Of a stretch of DNA of 64,000 nt, positions 1-11,639 are shown one piece after another (the stretch's first letter is position 1; each line of letters starts with the position of its first letter). The notes beneath the pieces were generated by a model. It was not told where the DNA came from. It searched no databases and saw nothing but the letters and a program-made list of their open reading frames with translations. The position numbers and the translations under genes were made by a program. This DNA comes from Coffea arabica (taxonomy: Eukaryota > Streptophyta > Magnoliopsida > Gentianales > Rubiaceae). The stretch covers positions 16,700,466 to 16,764,465 of the forward strand of contig NC_092322.1 in the NCBI RefSeq assembly GCF_036785885.1, read 5' to 3'.

Positions 1-1412
1 GGGAGCTCTAACCAGAGGGGGCCGTAGTGGGACAACTCAAGTTAGGGAAGCACCCTCTACTGGATCGGCTGTGACTCCTCAAGTCACTTGTGGGTATTGT
101 GGTAAATTCAACCACTCTGAAAACGATTGCTGGAGGAAGTTGGGTAAATGTTTGTTTTGTGGTAGTGCTGAGCATCAAGTCGCCAATTGTCCAAAATCAC
201 CAAAGACAGGAGGAAATGCTCAAAGGCCAGAAAAGTCAACTTCTAAGCATACAGTGCCGGAGGAAGCCGACCGAAAGTACCGGCTAGGGTTTATGCACTG
301 GACCATCAACAGGTTCCTGAGACAACTAAGGTGATGGAAGGTACAATTCCAATCTTTCATCGACTAGTTAGGGTTTTAATTGATCCGGGTGCAGCTCATT
401 CTTTTGTAAACCCTAACTTCATGAATAGAATAGACTTGACGCCAATTAAATTACCTTGTGACTTTGAGGTTAAAACACTCACTGGAGACAAAAGCTTAAT
501 TACTAATCTGGAGTATAGGAATTGTGATATCTATGTAGGGGAAAGAAAATTGCTGGCCGATTTGATAAGTTTAGCGATTAAGGGATATAATGTGATTTTA
601 GGGATAGATTGGCTAGCCCATTATAATGCCCAGTTGAATTGTAGGACGAAAATTGTTGAATTGGGTATTCCAGGGGAGGTAACTCTGAAATTGGACGTAA
701 AGGAAAAATTGGCTTCGTCTGCACTTATTTCAGGAATTCGGGCTAGAAAATTGTTAAATAAAGGAGCTCGAGGATATTTGGCTTTTCTTATTAACACTCC
801 TAGTGATAAGGTGAATTTGGAAGACACACCGGTAGTAAAGGATTTTTCAGATGTTTTTTCTGAAGAATTTGAATCTCTACCCCCGGAACGGGAAATAGTT
901 TTTAAGATCAATATGATTCCGGAAGTGGCACCTATTTCTAGAACGTCATATCGAATGCCTCCAGCCGAATTGAAGGAGTTGAAATTGCAATTACAAGACT
1001 TGTTAGAACGGAATTTTATACAGGAAAGTGATTCGCCGTGGGGAGCCCCGATTTTGTTTGTTAAGAAAAAGGACGGGAGTTTGAGACTATGTATAGACTA
1101 TAGAGGCTGGAATGATGTCACCATTAAGAATAAATACCCACTGCCCCACATTGACGAGTTATTTGACCAATTGCAAAGGGCGGTAGTATTCTCGAAGTTA
1201 GATTTGAAACAGGGTTATTATCAGTTAAGGATTTTGGAGAAAGACATACCCAAGACTACTTTTAACTCGAGATATGGGTATTTTAAATTTGCCGTGATAC
1301 CGTTTGGATTAACGAATGTACCTGCTGCTTTTATGGATTTAATGCATAGGGTCTTTAAACCCTATCTAGATCAATTCGTGGTAGTGTTCATTGATGATAT
1401 ATTGGTGTATTC
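1..1412 (+). pseudogene. gag (C-terminus), protease and reverse transcriptase, left part of gypsy polyprotein
   Basis: Two zinc-knuckle-like Cys/His clusters lie at about 85-200 (CGYCGKFNHSENDC, then CLFCGSAEHQVANC). The frame is open to the left edge. A 1-base shift near 265-285 moves the reading into the frame that carries the retropepsin motif [10 protein letters not shown] (about 376-405). The reverse transcriptase follows, with [14 protein letters not shown] (about 1060-1103), [14 protein letters not shown] and the catalytic box FIDDILVYS (about 1387-1413). Reading breaks immediately after that box, where the solo LTR begins, and resumes in phase at 4461. The frameshift could be a decay event or a sequencing error. 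In the family, gag-pol is normally one reading frame. Confidence 0.88.
1408..1412. repeat. Target-site duplication TATTC, left copy
   Basis: TATTC is directly repeated at 4461-4465 on the other side of the solo LTR. The two flanks join in phase across the insertion. Confidence 0.9.
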
Positions 1413-4400
1413 TGTAACAGCCCCACTTTCCCCTAAAGCGAACCAAAGGGGTTAGCGGACTGCCTGCCCAACTCTCGCCAGGACTAACGGATCAGATGAC
1501 GTCGATCTAATACGTTCCGAAACATACCAACGCGCGCCAACAAGTCAAAATCACAAAATAAAAAAAAATGAAAATCAAAACCGATGATGAACAGTACCGG
1601 CCACGTCAGAATCCGGATACTAGGCCGAGAGTAGCCAAATTTTTCTTTTGCCGTTTGAAATACGAGTTAATCCGAAATCCAACCAAATGTCAACCAAACA
1701 TATATACATTGAAATGTATCATTTACAAGCCAAAAGCCAAAGCGGCATATCAAAACGATTCATCATGGATATACATGTTCGGTTTGCCAATCAAAAGAAA
1801 TTGAACCCAATACACATTAGGGTTTCATTCAAAGAGCTATTCAAAAGACATTTACATGAGCTCAACTTGACAACCAACTAACACAACCTTATCCAAAAGT
1901 GGTCATTTCCTGTAAGGAAAACAAATGGAACGGAATGAGTTTAAACCCAGTGAATTACTACCACATAAGCAACAAAGAGCATATAGCATAACTTTCATTT
2001 CAAGTACACAATTAAAGAATAAAACAAGTCGGTAAAAGAATACGGACGGCTCTCAAGAGCCCATTTCCACGCTTACATTCTTGATCCAATCCCATTGACT
2101 CTCCGTCAACGTTTATGAGTACCAACCGTAGAACCCACTTCACTCCCATCCCTTCCACCAAACATACCCCAACCGGGTCCGCACTCCAATCAGTAGCTTT
2201 TGGTAATACTCGAGTTTACCGGAATCACGAGTCTCATTACTACAAGATTCCCCAGTACAGTTCCCGTGGCATGCCAATTTTCACGACCAAGCCCTCGCCG
2301 GCTCGATTCAATTGACTACCAATGGGGTTGAGCTCAGTAGTAGAGTAAGGCCGTTGGATACTCGTCCAAACGACACCAAATCAGTTTTTCATTAAGTGAA
2401 TTCAATATCTCATATAGTAAGTGCAGTATATCAGTGAGCGGTAAACAGTCATTAACGGTATCACAAGGGGTGAGGGCGGTCAAGTACACCCTCACCTCAA
2501 TCCATTCCAACAGCCAAATAAGCCTTCAAGGCATCAAAATCACATATAGCAAAGCCACATTGTAACATTCAAGTGAGTAGTATACTCACTTATCAATTAA
2601 GTGTTGTTTCATGCACTTCCGTCAAGAGAATGTCGTGAACCACCGTCACGCCCTAGAACACGTAAACAAGTACAATGAGACTCAATAACGAGTCATAAAG
2701 TAATGCCAATCACAACCCCAATTGGGTTTCATATGCATATACAAGTATCATAGGTAACCAGAAAATCCGAAAATGCAATTAACTTTGGCCCTGAAAAAAA
2801 AATAGTTTTTGTGCTTATTTTGCGATAATGGTACCAATTTCACTACGATTATCGGATGAGGGTGCAAGACCCACCATCTCAAAGCTAAAAGACAGGGCTA
2901 CAACATTACCGAAGGTCACTCAACCCAGTTTTGAGTGCAAACAGGTCAAAAATGCAAGATACTATATCAAAAACGTAAAACAGATTCACCAAAACGCATT
3001 CTAGCGGAAACATCATCACTCAGGCTCTACAAGTCCACATCCAGAAATTTCAAAGGCATATGGTAGCTAAGACATCAAGCTACATTTCATCAGAAGACCT
3101 CAAAGGCTAAATCGTGCATTTTCATGGTCGAAAATGGAAGACTACACGAAAACAGAAATCTGGGCGCGAAACAGGTTTCGAAAACAGTCAAGGGTATTTC
3201 GGTCATTTCACATGCTACAGTGGTCGGATCAAGTTGACAATTTACAAGAAACTAGTTTATAGCCTTGGCTACAACTTTCATGTTTTAGCCAAAATCTAAT
3301 TCAGTGAGGATCAGGGTGAAAAGTCACGGTCAAGTTGAGAGAAAAGGCAACCCTGTTCGCAGCACCCCTTCCTAGACCAGTCTCAGTATTTTCGACTTAT
3401 CTCATTCTACACAACTTCAATTGATCTGAAATTTTACAGACACCTTTAAAACATCAATACCTACAACTTTCATGTTTTAAGCCAAGGCCAATTCGGCCTC
3501 TATCTAAGACCTAAAATTTCGGACAGAATGCCCCCCCTCAAGAACCCTAGGTTTCTGAAATTTCTTCCAAACCAGAAATTGGTTGCAAATACCAATCATG
3601 TACACCTACTAGAGTCATTAACATCATTTCCAACCATCATGGATAGCCACAACATCATGATCAAATTAAACCAGAAAAATCACCAATAAATTGAAAACTT
3701 CACCAAGTCATCCAAAAGCAAGAAATAAACCAGAAATTTCAGCACTTTAGCTACCACTAAGCACAACTTAAGTTTCATTAAGTGTAGGAGGAAGTTCATA
3801 CACCACTCACCTAGTAAACAAGAGAGGAAGAGTTGTTGGACACCTTAACTTCCTTAAACACTTCACCTATCAACTCACCACCACCAAAAGAAGGATTTTT
3901 ATGGAGCAATTCTAAGTTTAATTGGTTGGAATGGAAGATTGAGCTAGTTGGAAGCTTGAAATTTGGAGAAGTTTTCTTTCTTTTCCTACAGAGAGAGCCG
4001 GCCAAGAAGATGAAGACAAGAGTGAATTTTGTGTGATTTTTGAGATATTTAAGCAATTGGTCAAAAAAGTCAAGAAAATGAATAGTTGTCCTACAAGTGC
4101 CACCACTCACCAAGCGACACTTGTCACTACATTTAAAGCATTTCTATCCTTTAAGCCTCTCTCACATCAATCACATCTCAACCTCTACTTATCTCTTAAT
4201 ACCCGATAAATTTCAACCAGTATCTCAAAACTTAACCTAATTGACCGAATTTTTTCGAACTTTTCGCACTAGTGGGTCCCACGTCCGATATATATCCTTA
4301 ATTTTTCAAAAACTCTCCAATGCAAGAAAAATCATCTAAAAACTATAATTACTCATAAAATTTACCAGAAAAATTTTCTAAACCAGAAAATACAGAAAAC

Positions 4401-4460
4401 ATGCCATTAAAGGGGAAAAACCCTAGAAAAATTATTAAGAGGAATTTACGGGTTCTCACA
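1413..4460 (-). mobile_element. Solo LTR of a related gypsy family, reverse orientation, nested in the RT domain
   Basis: The insert starts TGTAACAGCC and ends GGTTCTCACA, so it has TG...CA ends. It is flanked by the 5-bp direct repeat TATTC. Read on the minus strand it begins TGTGAGAACCCG and ends with a segment that matches the end of the host element's own 3' LTR (10440-10512, including the GCGAACC/GGTTCGC block). It therefore belongs to the same or a sister family. No gag, pol, primer site or second LTR is present, so it is a solo LTR left by unequal recombination. Its 3048 bp is shorter than the host LTR (3718 bp). The short reading frames inside it show no known domain. Confidence 0.9.
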
Positions 4461-4465
4461 TATTC
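4461..4465. repeat. Target-site duplication TATTC, right copy
   Basis: Partner of 1408-1412. Confidence 0.9.
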
Positions 4466-6772
4466 TAAGAATGTGAAGGATCATGAGAAGTATTTGAGAA
4501 TCGTTTTGCAAACTTTGAGGGAACATCAATTATATGCTAAGTTTAGTAAATGCGAGTTCTGATTAAAAGAAGTGACTTTCTTGGGACACATAGTTTCTAA
4601 GGATGGGATTAAAGTGGATCCAGCTAAAGTGGAGGCTGTTTCGAAATGAAAACGATCGAAAAATCCTACCGAGATTCGAAGTTTTATTGGATTAGCAGGG
4701 TACTATCGGAGATTTATCAAAGATTTCTCTAGAATTGCTGAACCCATGACTGAATTGACCAAGAAGAATGGGAAGTTTCTATGGAGTTCCAAGTGTGAAG
4801 AAAGTTTTTAGAAGTTGAAAAGACGGTTGACCAGAGCGTCTGTGTTAGCTTTGCCAAATGAAAAAGATAGTTTTGTAGTTTACACAGATGTTTCTAAGAA
4901 AGGATTGGGGTGTGTTTTAATGCAAAATGACAAGGTGATAGCATATATCTCTAGAAAATTGAAACCGCATGAAGGAAACTACCCGACTCATGATTTGGAG
5001 TTAGCGGCTGTGGTCTTTGCTTTGAAGAAATGGAGACATTATTTGTACGGGGTAACATTTGAGATTTTTACAGATCACAAAAGTCTTAAGTATTTGTTTT
5101 CTCAAAAGGAGCTGAATTTGAGGCAACGTAGATGGATGGAATTCTTGGAAGACTATGATTGCACTATTAAGTACCATCCTGGGAAGGCCAATGTAGTGAT
5201 CGATGCTTTGAGTCGTCAAGTGCAAATGGCTGGATTGATGATTAAGGAATTCGAATTGTTGGAAGAAGTTAGTCAGTGGAATCCTCGACTGGAACCGAGG
5301 AAAGTAATTTTGAAAAATATTGTATTGAATTCCACTTTGATGGAACGTATCAAAGAATCTCAAGGAAAGGACACTGAAATGCAGAAATGGTTGGAAAAAG
5401 TTAAAAAGGGGGACAAGTCGGACTTTAACTTGGGATCGAATGGTGTATTGAGATTTCAGAATCGGGTAGTTGTGCCAAAGGATGAAGGGCTTAAAAAAAA
5501 AATCTTAGAAGAGGCACACCGATCAAAGTTCACGGTACATCTAGGAGGGAATAAAATGAACCAAGATTTAAAGAGTCTGTATTGGTGGGAGAACATGAAG
5601 AAGAAGATTGCTAAATTTGTCCAAACATGCTTAATTTGTCAACAGGTTAAAACCGAATATCAGAAACCATCAGGACTTTTGCAACCTCAAGAAATACCTG
5701 AATGGAAATGGGAGAATATCACCATGAATTTTGTATCGGGATTACCAAGGACACAGAGAGGCCATGATGCGATTTAGATAATAGTAGATAGATTGACCAA
5801 GTCGACTCATTTTCTGCCGATTAACATGAAATACCCGTTAGAGTAGCTGGTCAAGTTGTATTTGGATGAGATTATTAGATTACACGAAATTTCCGTGAGT
5901 ATCGTGTCCGACAGAGACCCGAGATTTATTTCGAGATTTTGGCAAAAGATGCAAGAGGTGTTAGGGACTAAATTAAATTTTAGTACTACCTATCATCCTC
6001 AGACTGATGGACAATCTGAAAGGACAATTCAAACTCTTGAGGATATGTTAAGGATTTGCGTTCTGGATTTTGGAGAGAGTTGGAGTAGGTTTTTTACTTT
6101 AGTAGAATTTGCTTATAATAACAGTTTCCACTCTTCCATTTAGATGGCTCCATATGTAGGTCTCCGATTTGTTGGGATGAAGTGGGTGAACGGAAGATCA
6201 TAGACCCGACCACAGTGTCTTGGATTGAGAAAACTAATGAAAAGATAAAGTTGGTACGACAAAGAATTCAAACCGCTCAGAGTCGTCAAAAAAGTTATGC
6301 CGATAATCGGAGAAAGGATTTGGAGTTTACTATTGGAGATTTGGTATTTCTCAAGATTACACCTTTGAAAGCAAGTTTGATGTCCGGAAAAGGGAAGAAA
6401 CTACACCCAAGATTTGTAGGGCCTTATAACATTATCCAGCGTGTTGGAAGTGTAGCCTATATGCTGGAATTACCGCCGAACTTATCTCGAATTCATAACG
6501 TATTCCATGTATCCATGCTTAAGAAGTACCATCCAGATCTCTCTCATATTTTGCAACCAGAGAGTGTTGAAATTGATGAAACCTTGACCTATGAGGAGAA
6601 ACCGGTAAAGCTTCCGGATCGAAAGGTGAAGAAATTGAGGAACAAGCAGATACCACTAGTAAAAGTTCTTTGGAAGAACCACGAAATAGAGGAAGCAACA
6701 TGGGAAGTTGAAGAAACAATGAGAGAGAAGTATCCAAACTTATTCGTCAACCAAGGTAAATTTCGAGGATGA
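4461..6772 (+). pseudogene. RT C-terminus, RNase H, integrase and chromodomain, right part of gypsy polyprotein
   Basis: The frame continues from 1412 after the solo LTR is skipped. It shows the RT thumb/connection (FLGHIVSKDGIKVDP, about 4580-4625), RNase H ([16 protein letters not shown] and [10 protein letters not shown], about 4880-5095), an integrase HHCC-like region (about 5535-5650) and the integrase core ending in YHPQTDGQSERTIQ (about 5990-6030). The tail has HNVFHVSMLKKYHPD and a chromodomain-like WKNHEIEEATWE (6490-6700). In-frame stops lie at 4560, 4647, 4809, 5775, 5844 and 6141. The first integrase catalytic Asp appears as Asn (TMNFVSGLP). A short deletion and frame change near 6150-6180 moves the rest to another frame. 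Non-functional. Confidence 0.9.
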
Positions 6773-6781
6773 AATTTTCTT

Positions 6782-6794
6782 AAGAGGGAGAAGA
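6782..6794 (+). other. Polypurine tract of the gypsy element
   Basis: An all-purine run (AAGAGGGAGAAGA) directly precedes the LTR start TGTGAG. This is where plus-strand DNA synthesis is primed in LTR retrotransposons. Confidence 0.8.
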
Positions 6795-9700
6795 TGTGAG
6801 GACTCGAAAAAAAAACTATTATTTTTAAGCCCTAATTTTAGCTCGATTAATTATTTATTTGGATTTTTGCCACGAATAATATTTTCTAGTCTTATTGGAT
6901 CTAAATATATTTTATTATAATTTCGTTATAATTTTATAGAGTCTCGTTTCAAAAATTAATTTTCGGAAGCGCGTTTAGTGAAAATAGTGAATAGTGCTTG
7001 GAAATTTTATCTGCTTGAGAGTACGATAAGTTTGGAATATTGGAGACTTGTACAATAGTTCTAAAATAGGTAATTTTATGTTTAAGTACTCAAATGATAG
7101 TTAGTAGTATAATCGTTATAAGAATTTTCGAAGGTTTCGCGTCATAGCGTTCAGATGGACGGTACACGTTTTCACACGCGCGACTTTATTTGAGGGTCTT
7201 TAGACCCTTATTTCGGGACAATTAAGAGTGAATAATATTTATATGATTACAAGTGCATTAGAGGTTTAGTGCACTAGTGAATCAAACGCGAGAGAAAATC
7301 GAGCCCTAATTTTGCCAAACGCACCTTATGAAGAGTTGACTTATGGGTGATTTGTGGCCACAAGCTTGTAGCTTCTCAAGGAAACCAATTTTGATCAAAA
7401 TCACTCTCCCTCCTCTCTCTCTCTTGGTTCGGCCAGCAGCATTGGAGAAACTAACATTTGCTCTCTCAATTTTACTTCACAAATCTTTACAAAATCTCAT
7501 TCAAATCCCACCAAATTTGAACTACACCTAACCTATCACTTGGAGAGACCTTTTAGCTAGGAAAAAGGAGAGCTTTCACGGTTTTCTTGGAGCATTTGAA
7601 GGGCCGAAAATTCTGATCTAAGAACACCAAGAAAGTATACCATGGTCCAACACCTTAAACTTGATTTATGGTAGTAGAAATGCATCTCTAAGCACTTGCA
7701 TGTAAGTGGGTGCCTTAATATTGTTGAAAAAATTGAAAAGTGGGCTATATGAACTCCCACTCTTGGGTTGTTGCTGATTTTGTGGTTGATGATATTTATA
7801 ATGTTGGTTTAATGTTTGAAATGGTGGATTAATGGCATATAATTAGTAGAAACTTCAAGGAACTCATGGGATAGAAATTTTCGATTTTGCCCCTGCCTTG
7901 TTCGGTTATTTTAAGGCCAATTTTTGATGATCTAATGACTTGAATATGATATTTATATGTTGTATTAGTTGTGTAAAAATTTTCATTGGAAAATATTGAG
8001 GTTTGGTTGGGCAAATGAATTTATTTGTGAAACTAATCAAGTTGGAAAATTGTTTCCGTGTAACTCTGTCCAGCGATAGTGTTTCGGCCTTAACTCTGTC
8101 TTCCGATGTCGAAATCGAGTGCCATCGGTGGAATTTGAAACTAGACATCCACACCTTTCCAACGGTATAAAATGCACGTTTTGGTTCCAAGTGTGTGAGC
8201 CAAACCAATCGTTTTAAGAAGGCTGCCCTGTTTCTCTGTTCTGCTGGAACGATTTGATGATGCTGCAACTTTAGGCTTAATTTCGAGCCAGTTGCATTCT
8301 GAATCTTAAAACGATTTCTTCTGTGAAATTATAGTCCTATGAATGTATTTTCCAACACTATCAACTATATTCAATTCCGAGTTAAATTGAGTGAGTCATG
8401 ATCAAAATACGGTGACTACCTTGTTCTTGAAAACCCTTGGATTTGGACAGATTTGATGTGAGACTCGTTGTGGTCTTACTAAATGAATTTTTTGGTGCTA
8501 AACACCTACCAAATGTACCATGTATGTTCTTTAGACTTTTCTTGCACAAATGAACCATGTTTGGAGGTTTTCCTTAGCCGAATGTTTGGAAACGGAGAGA
8601 AATGGAGCTAAAGGCAGTTTTGCCTTAGTAATTTCAAAACTTTGGTTGATTGGTTAACCATCTTCCTGAAGGTATTTTTTCACAAAATTTGATAGAGAGA
8701 TACCCTTCATATAGTAGTACTATACTGCAAAATTTGGCACCAATCCAAATCCGTTTCGACACTTAACTAAAGGTCCAAAGTCGGAGACCCAAATCTGGAA
8801 ATTGTTCAACAATCTTGAATTTTTCCCAACTTTGAGCTACCATATCTTGGTGCTCGAAACTCCGATTCTCGATCCGTTTGTTCTATCCTAAACCTTACTT
8901 GCACCTCTAATTGAGTTATAAATTTCAAGGGTTGGTTTGCAACGAGTGAATTCTGCCGAATTTCCAAAGTTAGCGAAAAACCAACCCCAGCTCAATCCTG
9001 AACATTCTGGAACAGTGATTTCAAGCTCATTTTTGGGTACTTTTCACTTAGATTCGTGGAATAGTGTCTTCTAAGAACTTTTAGTACTTTCCAAGAGGTT
9101 TCCAACAGTATAAAGTTTTCCAATTTTTGACTTGTATCGAGTGAGATACGATTTTTTCAAAGATCCATATCAAAACTGAAATTTATCCAACTTTCAAGGA
9201 AATAGAGTTTTCCAAGAATGCTTTATTCTTTCGACATTATGCAAACATTTTAACCTCGATTTCCAAGATAAAAACCCAAATGCTCTTGTACTTTATGAAA
9301 CGCCACTCGAACCTCGATTTACAAGTAATTAAGGTTCATTTTCACGAAATTCCCTAGATTATTATAGTGCACGAATTATTTCTCGATAATTGGGTTGTGT
9401 GAATAATAATTCACTATTATTTACTCAGGCGCACACGAGGACCTTCAAGAGGATCCCACGGTGGACGCTTGAATTTTCCTTGACCCTACTTGCACTTAAT
9501 ACTTGGTGAATGTCAAGTGTATGAGTACTTGATACGTGCTTAATTGTTATGAATGATTACTGATTTTAGGAATGGAGACGAGTGTGTACTTTATCTCACT
9601 CGTTCTCATTTGAATAAATGATATTGAATGAGATTGAATGCAATGACCGCATACGTCGCTGGAGTGAATTTCCTCGACACACAATGGTAAATGGGGGACG

Positions 9701-10512
9701 CCCAAACTCATAGGCTGACCTGGGACTCGAGCCAGCAAGGGCTTGGTCGGGAACCTAGGCGTGCCATGAGACAAATAAACTCGACCTATTGAGAGGTCTT
9801 GTTTGGCATACTCGTGGAGTATTGTCTCATACATGTCTTGCGGGCCCGAGTGGGTGTTCGGTGGACGGAAAGAAGTAAGTGGTGATCTACGGATTGGAAA
9901 TATCGACCCAGTTGATGGAGTGTCATCGGGGGAAGGTATACGAGTGACATCGTCAAAGCGAGTGGAACTTAGCTCCCGAGAGCTACTATATCCTTGAATT
10001 GTTTCTGATAAATTTCCTTTGGTGAATTGTCAATTCTTGGAATATATTATTGTTTAGCTCGTAATTGAGATTGTTATTTGAACTACGTGCTTGCATGTGT
10101 GTTCTTGGCCTCACGAGCGTTTTGCTCACCCTATAGATTTGTTTTCCTTAATAGAATTGAATCTCGGGGAAGTATGGAGAAACCCTCCTGATGTACTTTT
10201 ATTTTAGGGTTTCTATTATATTTTGGCTATGCCCTTGGTTTGGGTTGTACTTTTGGAATTGAAGTGTAATGATTTGGGTTTGACGCATATTTGGGATTTG
10301 AGTTGTATTTTGAACACCCCATGTATGGGTTGGATAATGGATGATTGTTAAATTTGAACGCTTCCGCATTATTGTGTTTATGTTATTCTATCTTGTTGTG
10401 ACGTTCGGTCTGGCATTAAGCTTGAATGAAATTGCTTGAGTTCTAGCGAGAGTTAGGCAGGCACCCCGCGAATACCCTTTGGTTCGCTTTAGGGAGAAGT
10501 GGGGGTGTCACA
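6795..10512 (+). repeat. 3' LTR (about 3.7 kb) of the gypsy element
   Basis: It starts TGTGAGGACTCG immediately after the polypurine tract and ends GGGGGTGTCACA, so it has TG...CA ends. Its last 70 bases and several interior blocks (for example near 9720-9760) match the reverse complement of the solo LTR at 1413-4460. This supports the boundaries. Short reading frames inside it (for example near 7343, 7906 and 9547) have no recognisable domain and are not genes. LTRs of several kilobases are typical of Tekay/Del. Confidence 0.85.
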
Positions 10513-11250
10513 CCTTTTTGTCGGACATGGTCAATAGGAAAAACAAAAAAATAATGTAGAATCACTGAGGCGAATATAAATTTCTATAGTAAAAGATACC
10601 AACATATAGGACCACCAATCTTCCTGACAAACTGAAAATCTGAATAATACCCTCTTTTTAAACGTTATTAACAATGCTTTGGTACTTTCATATACAAACC
10701 ATCACTGCTAAAGCGAAAATCAAACAAAAATAGGGTCAGACCACTTACTGTAAACAAGAAATGTATCAAAGTACACGTCTGGCTTCCTTATTTGCCACTC
10801 CATTTCACATCAATGTCTACTTCCACGGTGCTGGTAGTAGTGCTCGTAATCGAAAAGGTGCAGCAAGAGCCGTTAATGGCAGACAGACGAAGAGATAGTG
10901 GAGAAAGTAAACCATTTAGTCAAAATCATTTTTCGCTCCATTTTACCAAGTGGAAGACAGCTCTTTGTAGACAAAAATGCCCTTCGTATTTCAGCGTGCT
11001 TCTCACGTGATCGTAGATTCTATCGGTATTAACTGCTGAATTTGACAGAAGGTCTAACATTTTGTACTTTAAATAGATCGGGGGCCAAAAGTTTACTTTT
11101 AATTGTTTAGGGGCCAAAAGTTTATCCGGCTATTAGTTTGAAAGCCACTGAGACTCTTTGCCTTAATAGAAACAAGCTATTAAATATGAACATGGGAGAA
11201 GATAGTGAGCCATAAAATATCACATTTGAGAAAATTACACCAAAAAGTTA
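10513..11250. other. Intergenic DNA with short degenerate repeats
   Basis: No gene is recognised. Two adjacent copies of GGGGCCAAAAGTTTA-like sequence occur near 11070-11120. The same type of GGGG(C/T)NAAAGT sequence recurs near 15180, 16060 and 20600, suggesting small dispersed repeats. Confidence 0.4.
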
Positions 11251-11639
11251 GAAAACTAAAAGGTAAAATAAATAGTCAAGAAATCAGTGAGAAGATCAAC
11301 CAAAGAAGCTGGAAACAAAAAACATAGAAAAACAATCATAAAATTAGCAAAGAAAAAAAAAGACAAAAAAGTTGTACAGAAGCAAGATGAAACTAAAGAA
11401 TAACCTATAGTTGAAGATGGTAATAGTGATGTCAAATCTGACCGTTTAGAAAAACCTGAGTGGTTGAAAGAGGGATTAGAAGAACCAAAAGATGAGGATA
11501 TTTTTGCAAACATAGCAAAGCCAATGAAGCAAAAAAACAACAGCAGCCAAAAGGCACAACTGATGAACCAATAAAAGCAAAGCATACATATAATGAGAGG
11601 ATCTGCCACTACCCATAGTTGGTCGTAACACTTTTGAAA

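Larger units (their letters stand above)
1..10512 (+). mobile_element. Ty3/gypsy chromovirus LTR retrotransposon (Tekay/Del-like), 5' part outside window
   Basis: The domain order is gag zinc knuckles, aspartic protease, reverse transcriptase, RNase H, integrase and a C-terminal chromodomain-like region, then a polypurine tract and a 3.7-kb LTR. This order and the very long LTR fit the Tekay/Del chromovirus lineage. The 5' LTR and most of gag lie left of the window. A solo LTR of a related family is inserted at 1413-4460. The element is dead: it has one frameshift near 270, six in-frame stops between 4560 and 6143, and a deletion near 6160. The 5 bases after the LTR are CCTTT; the same five should precede the unseen 5' LTR. 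Confidence 0.9.

Noticed and set aside
621..911. 96-codon minus-strand frame
   Set aside because: It is the antisense shadow of the gypsy protease/RT frame and has no domain.
5001..5363. 120-codon minus-strand frame
   Set aside because: Antisense shadow of the RNase H region.
7343..10000. Short frames in the 3' LTR, such as 7906-8268 and 9547-9834
   Set aside because: They lie in a non-coding LTR, show no known motif, and are not kept in the sister solo LTR.
11256..11609. 117-codon hydrophobic minus-strand frame
   Set aside because: Phe/Ser-rich antisense of Lys-rich MULE leader sequence; apparent membrane segments come from base composition.
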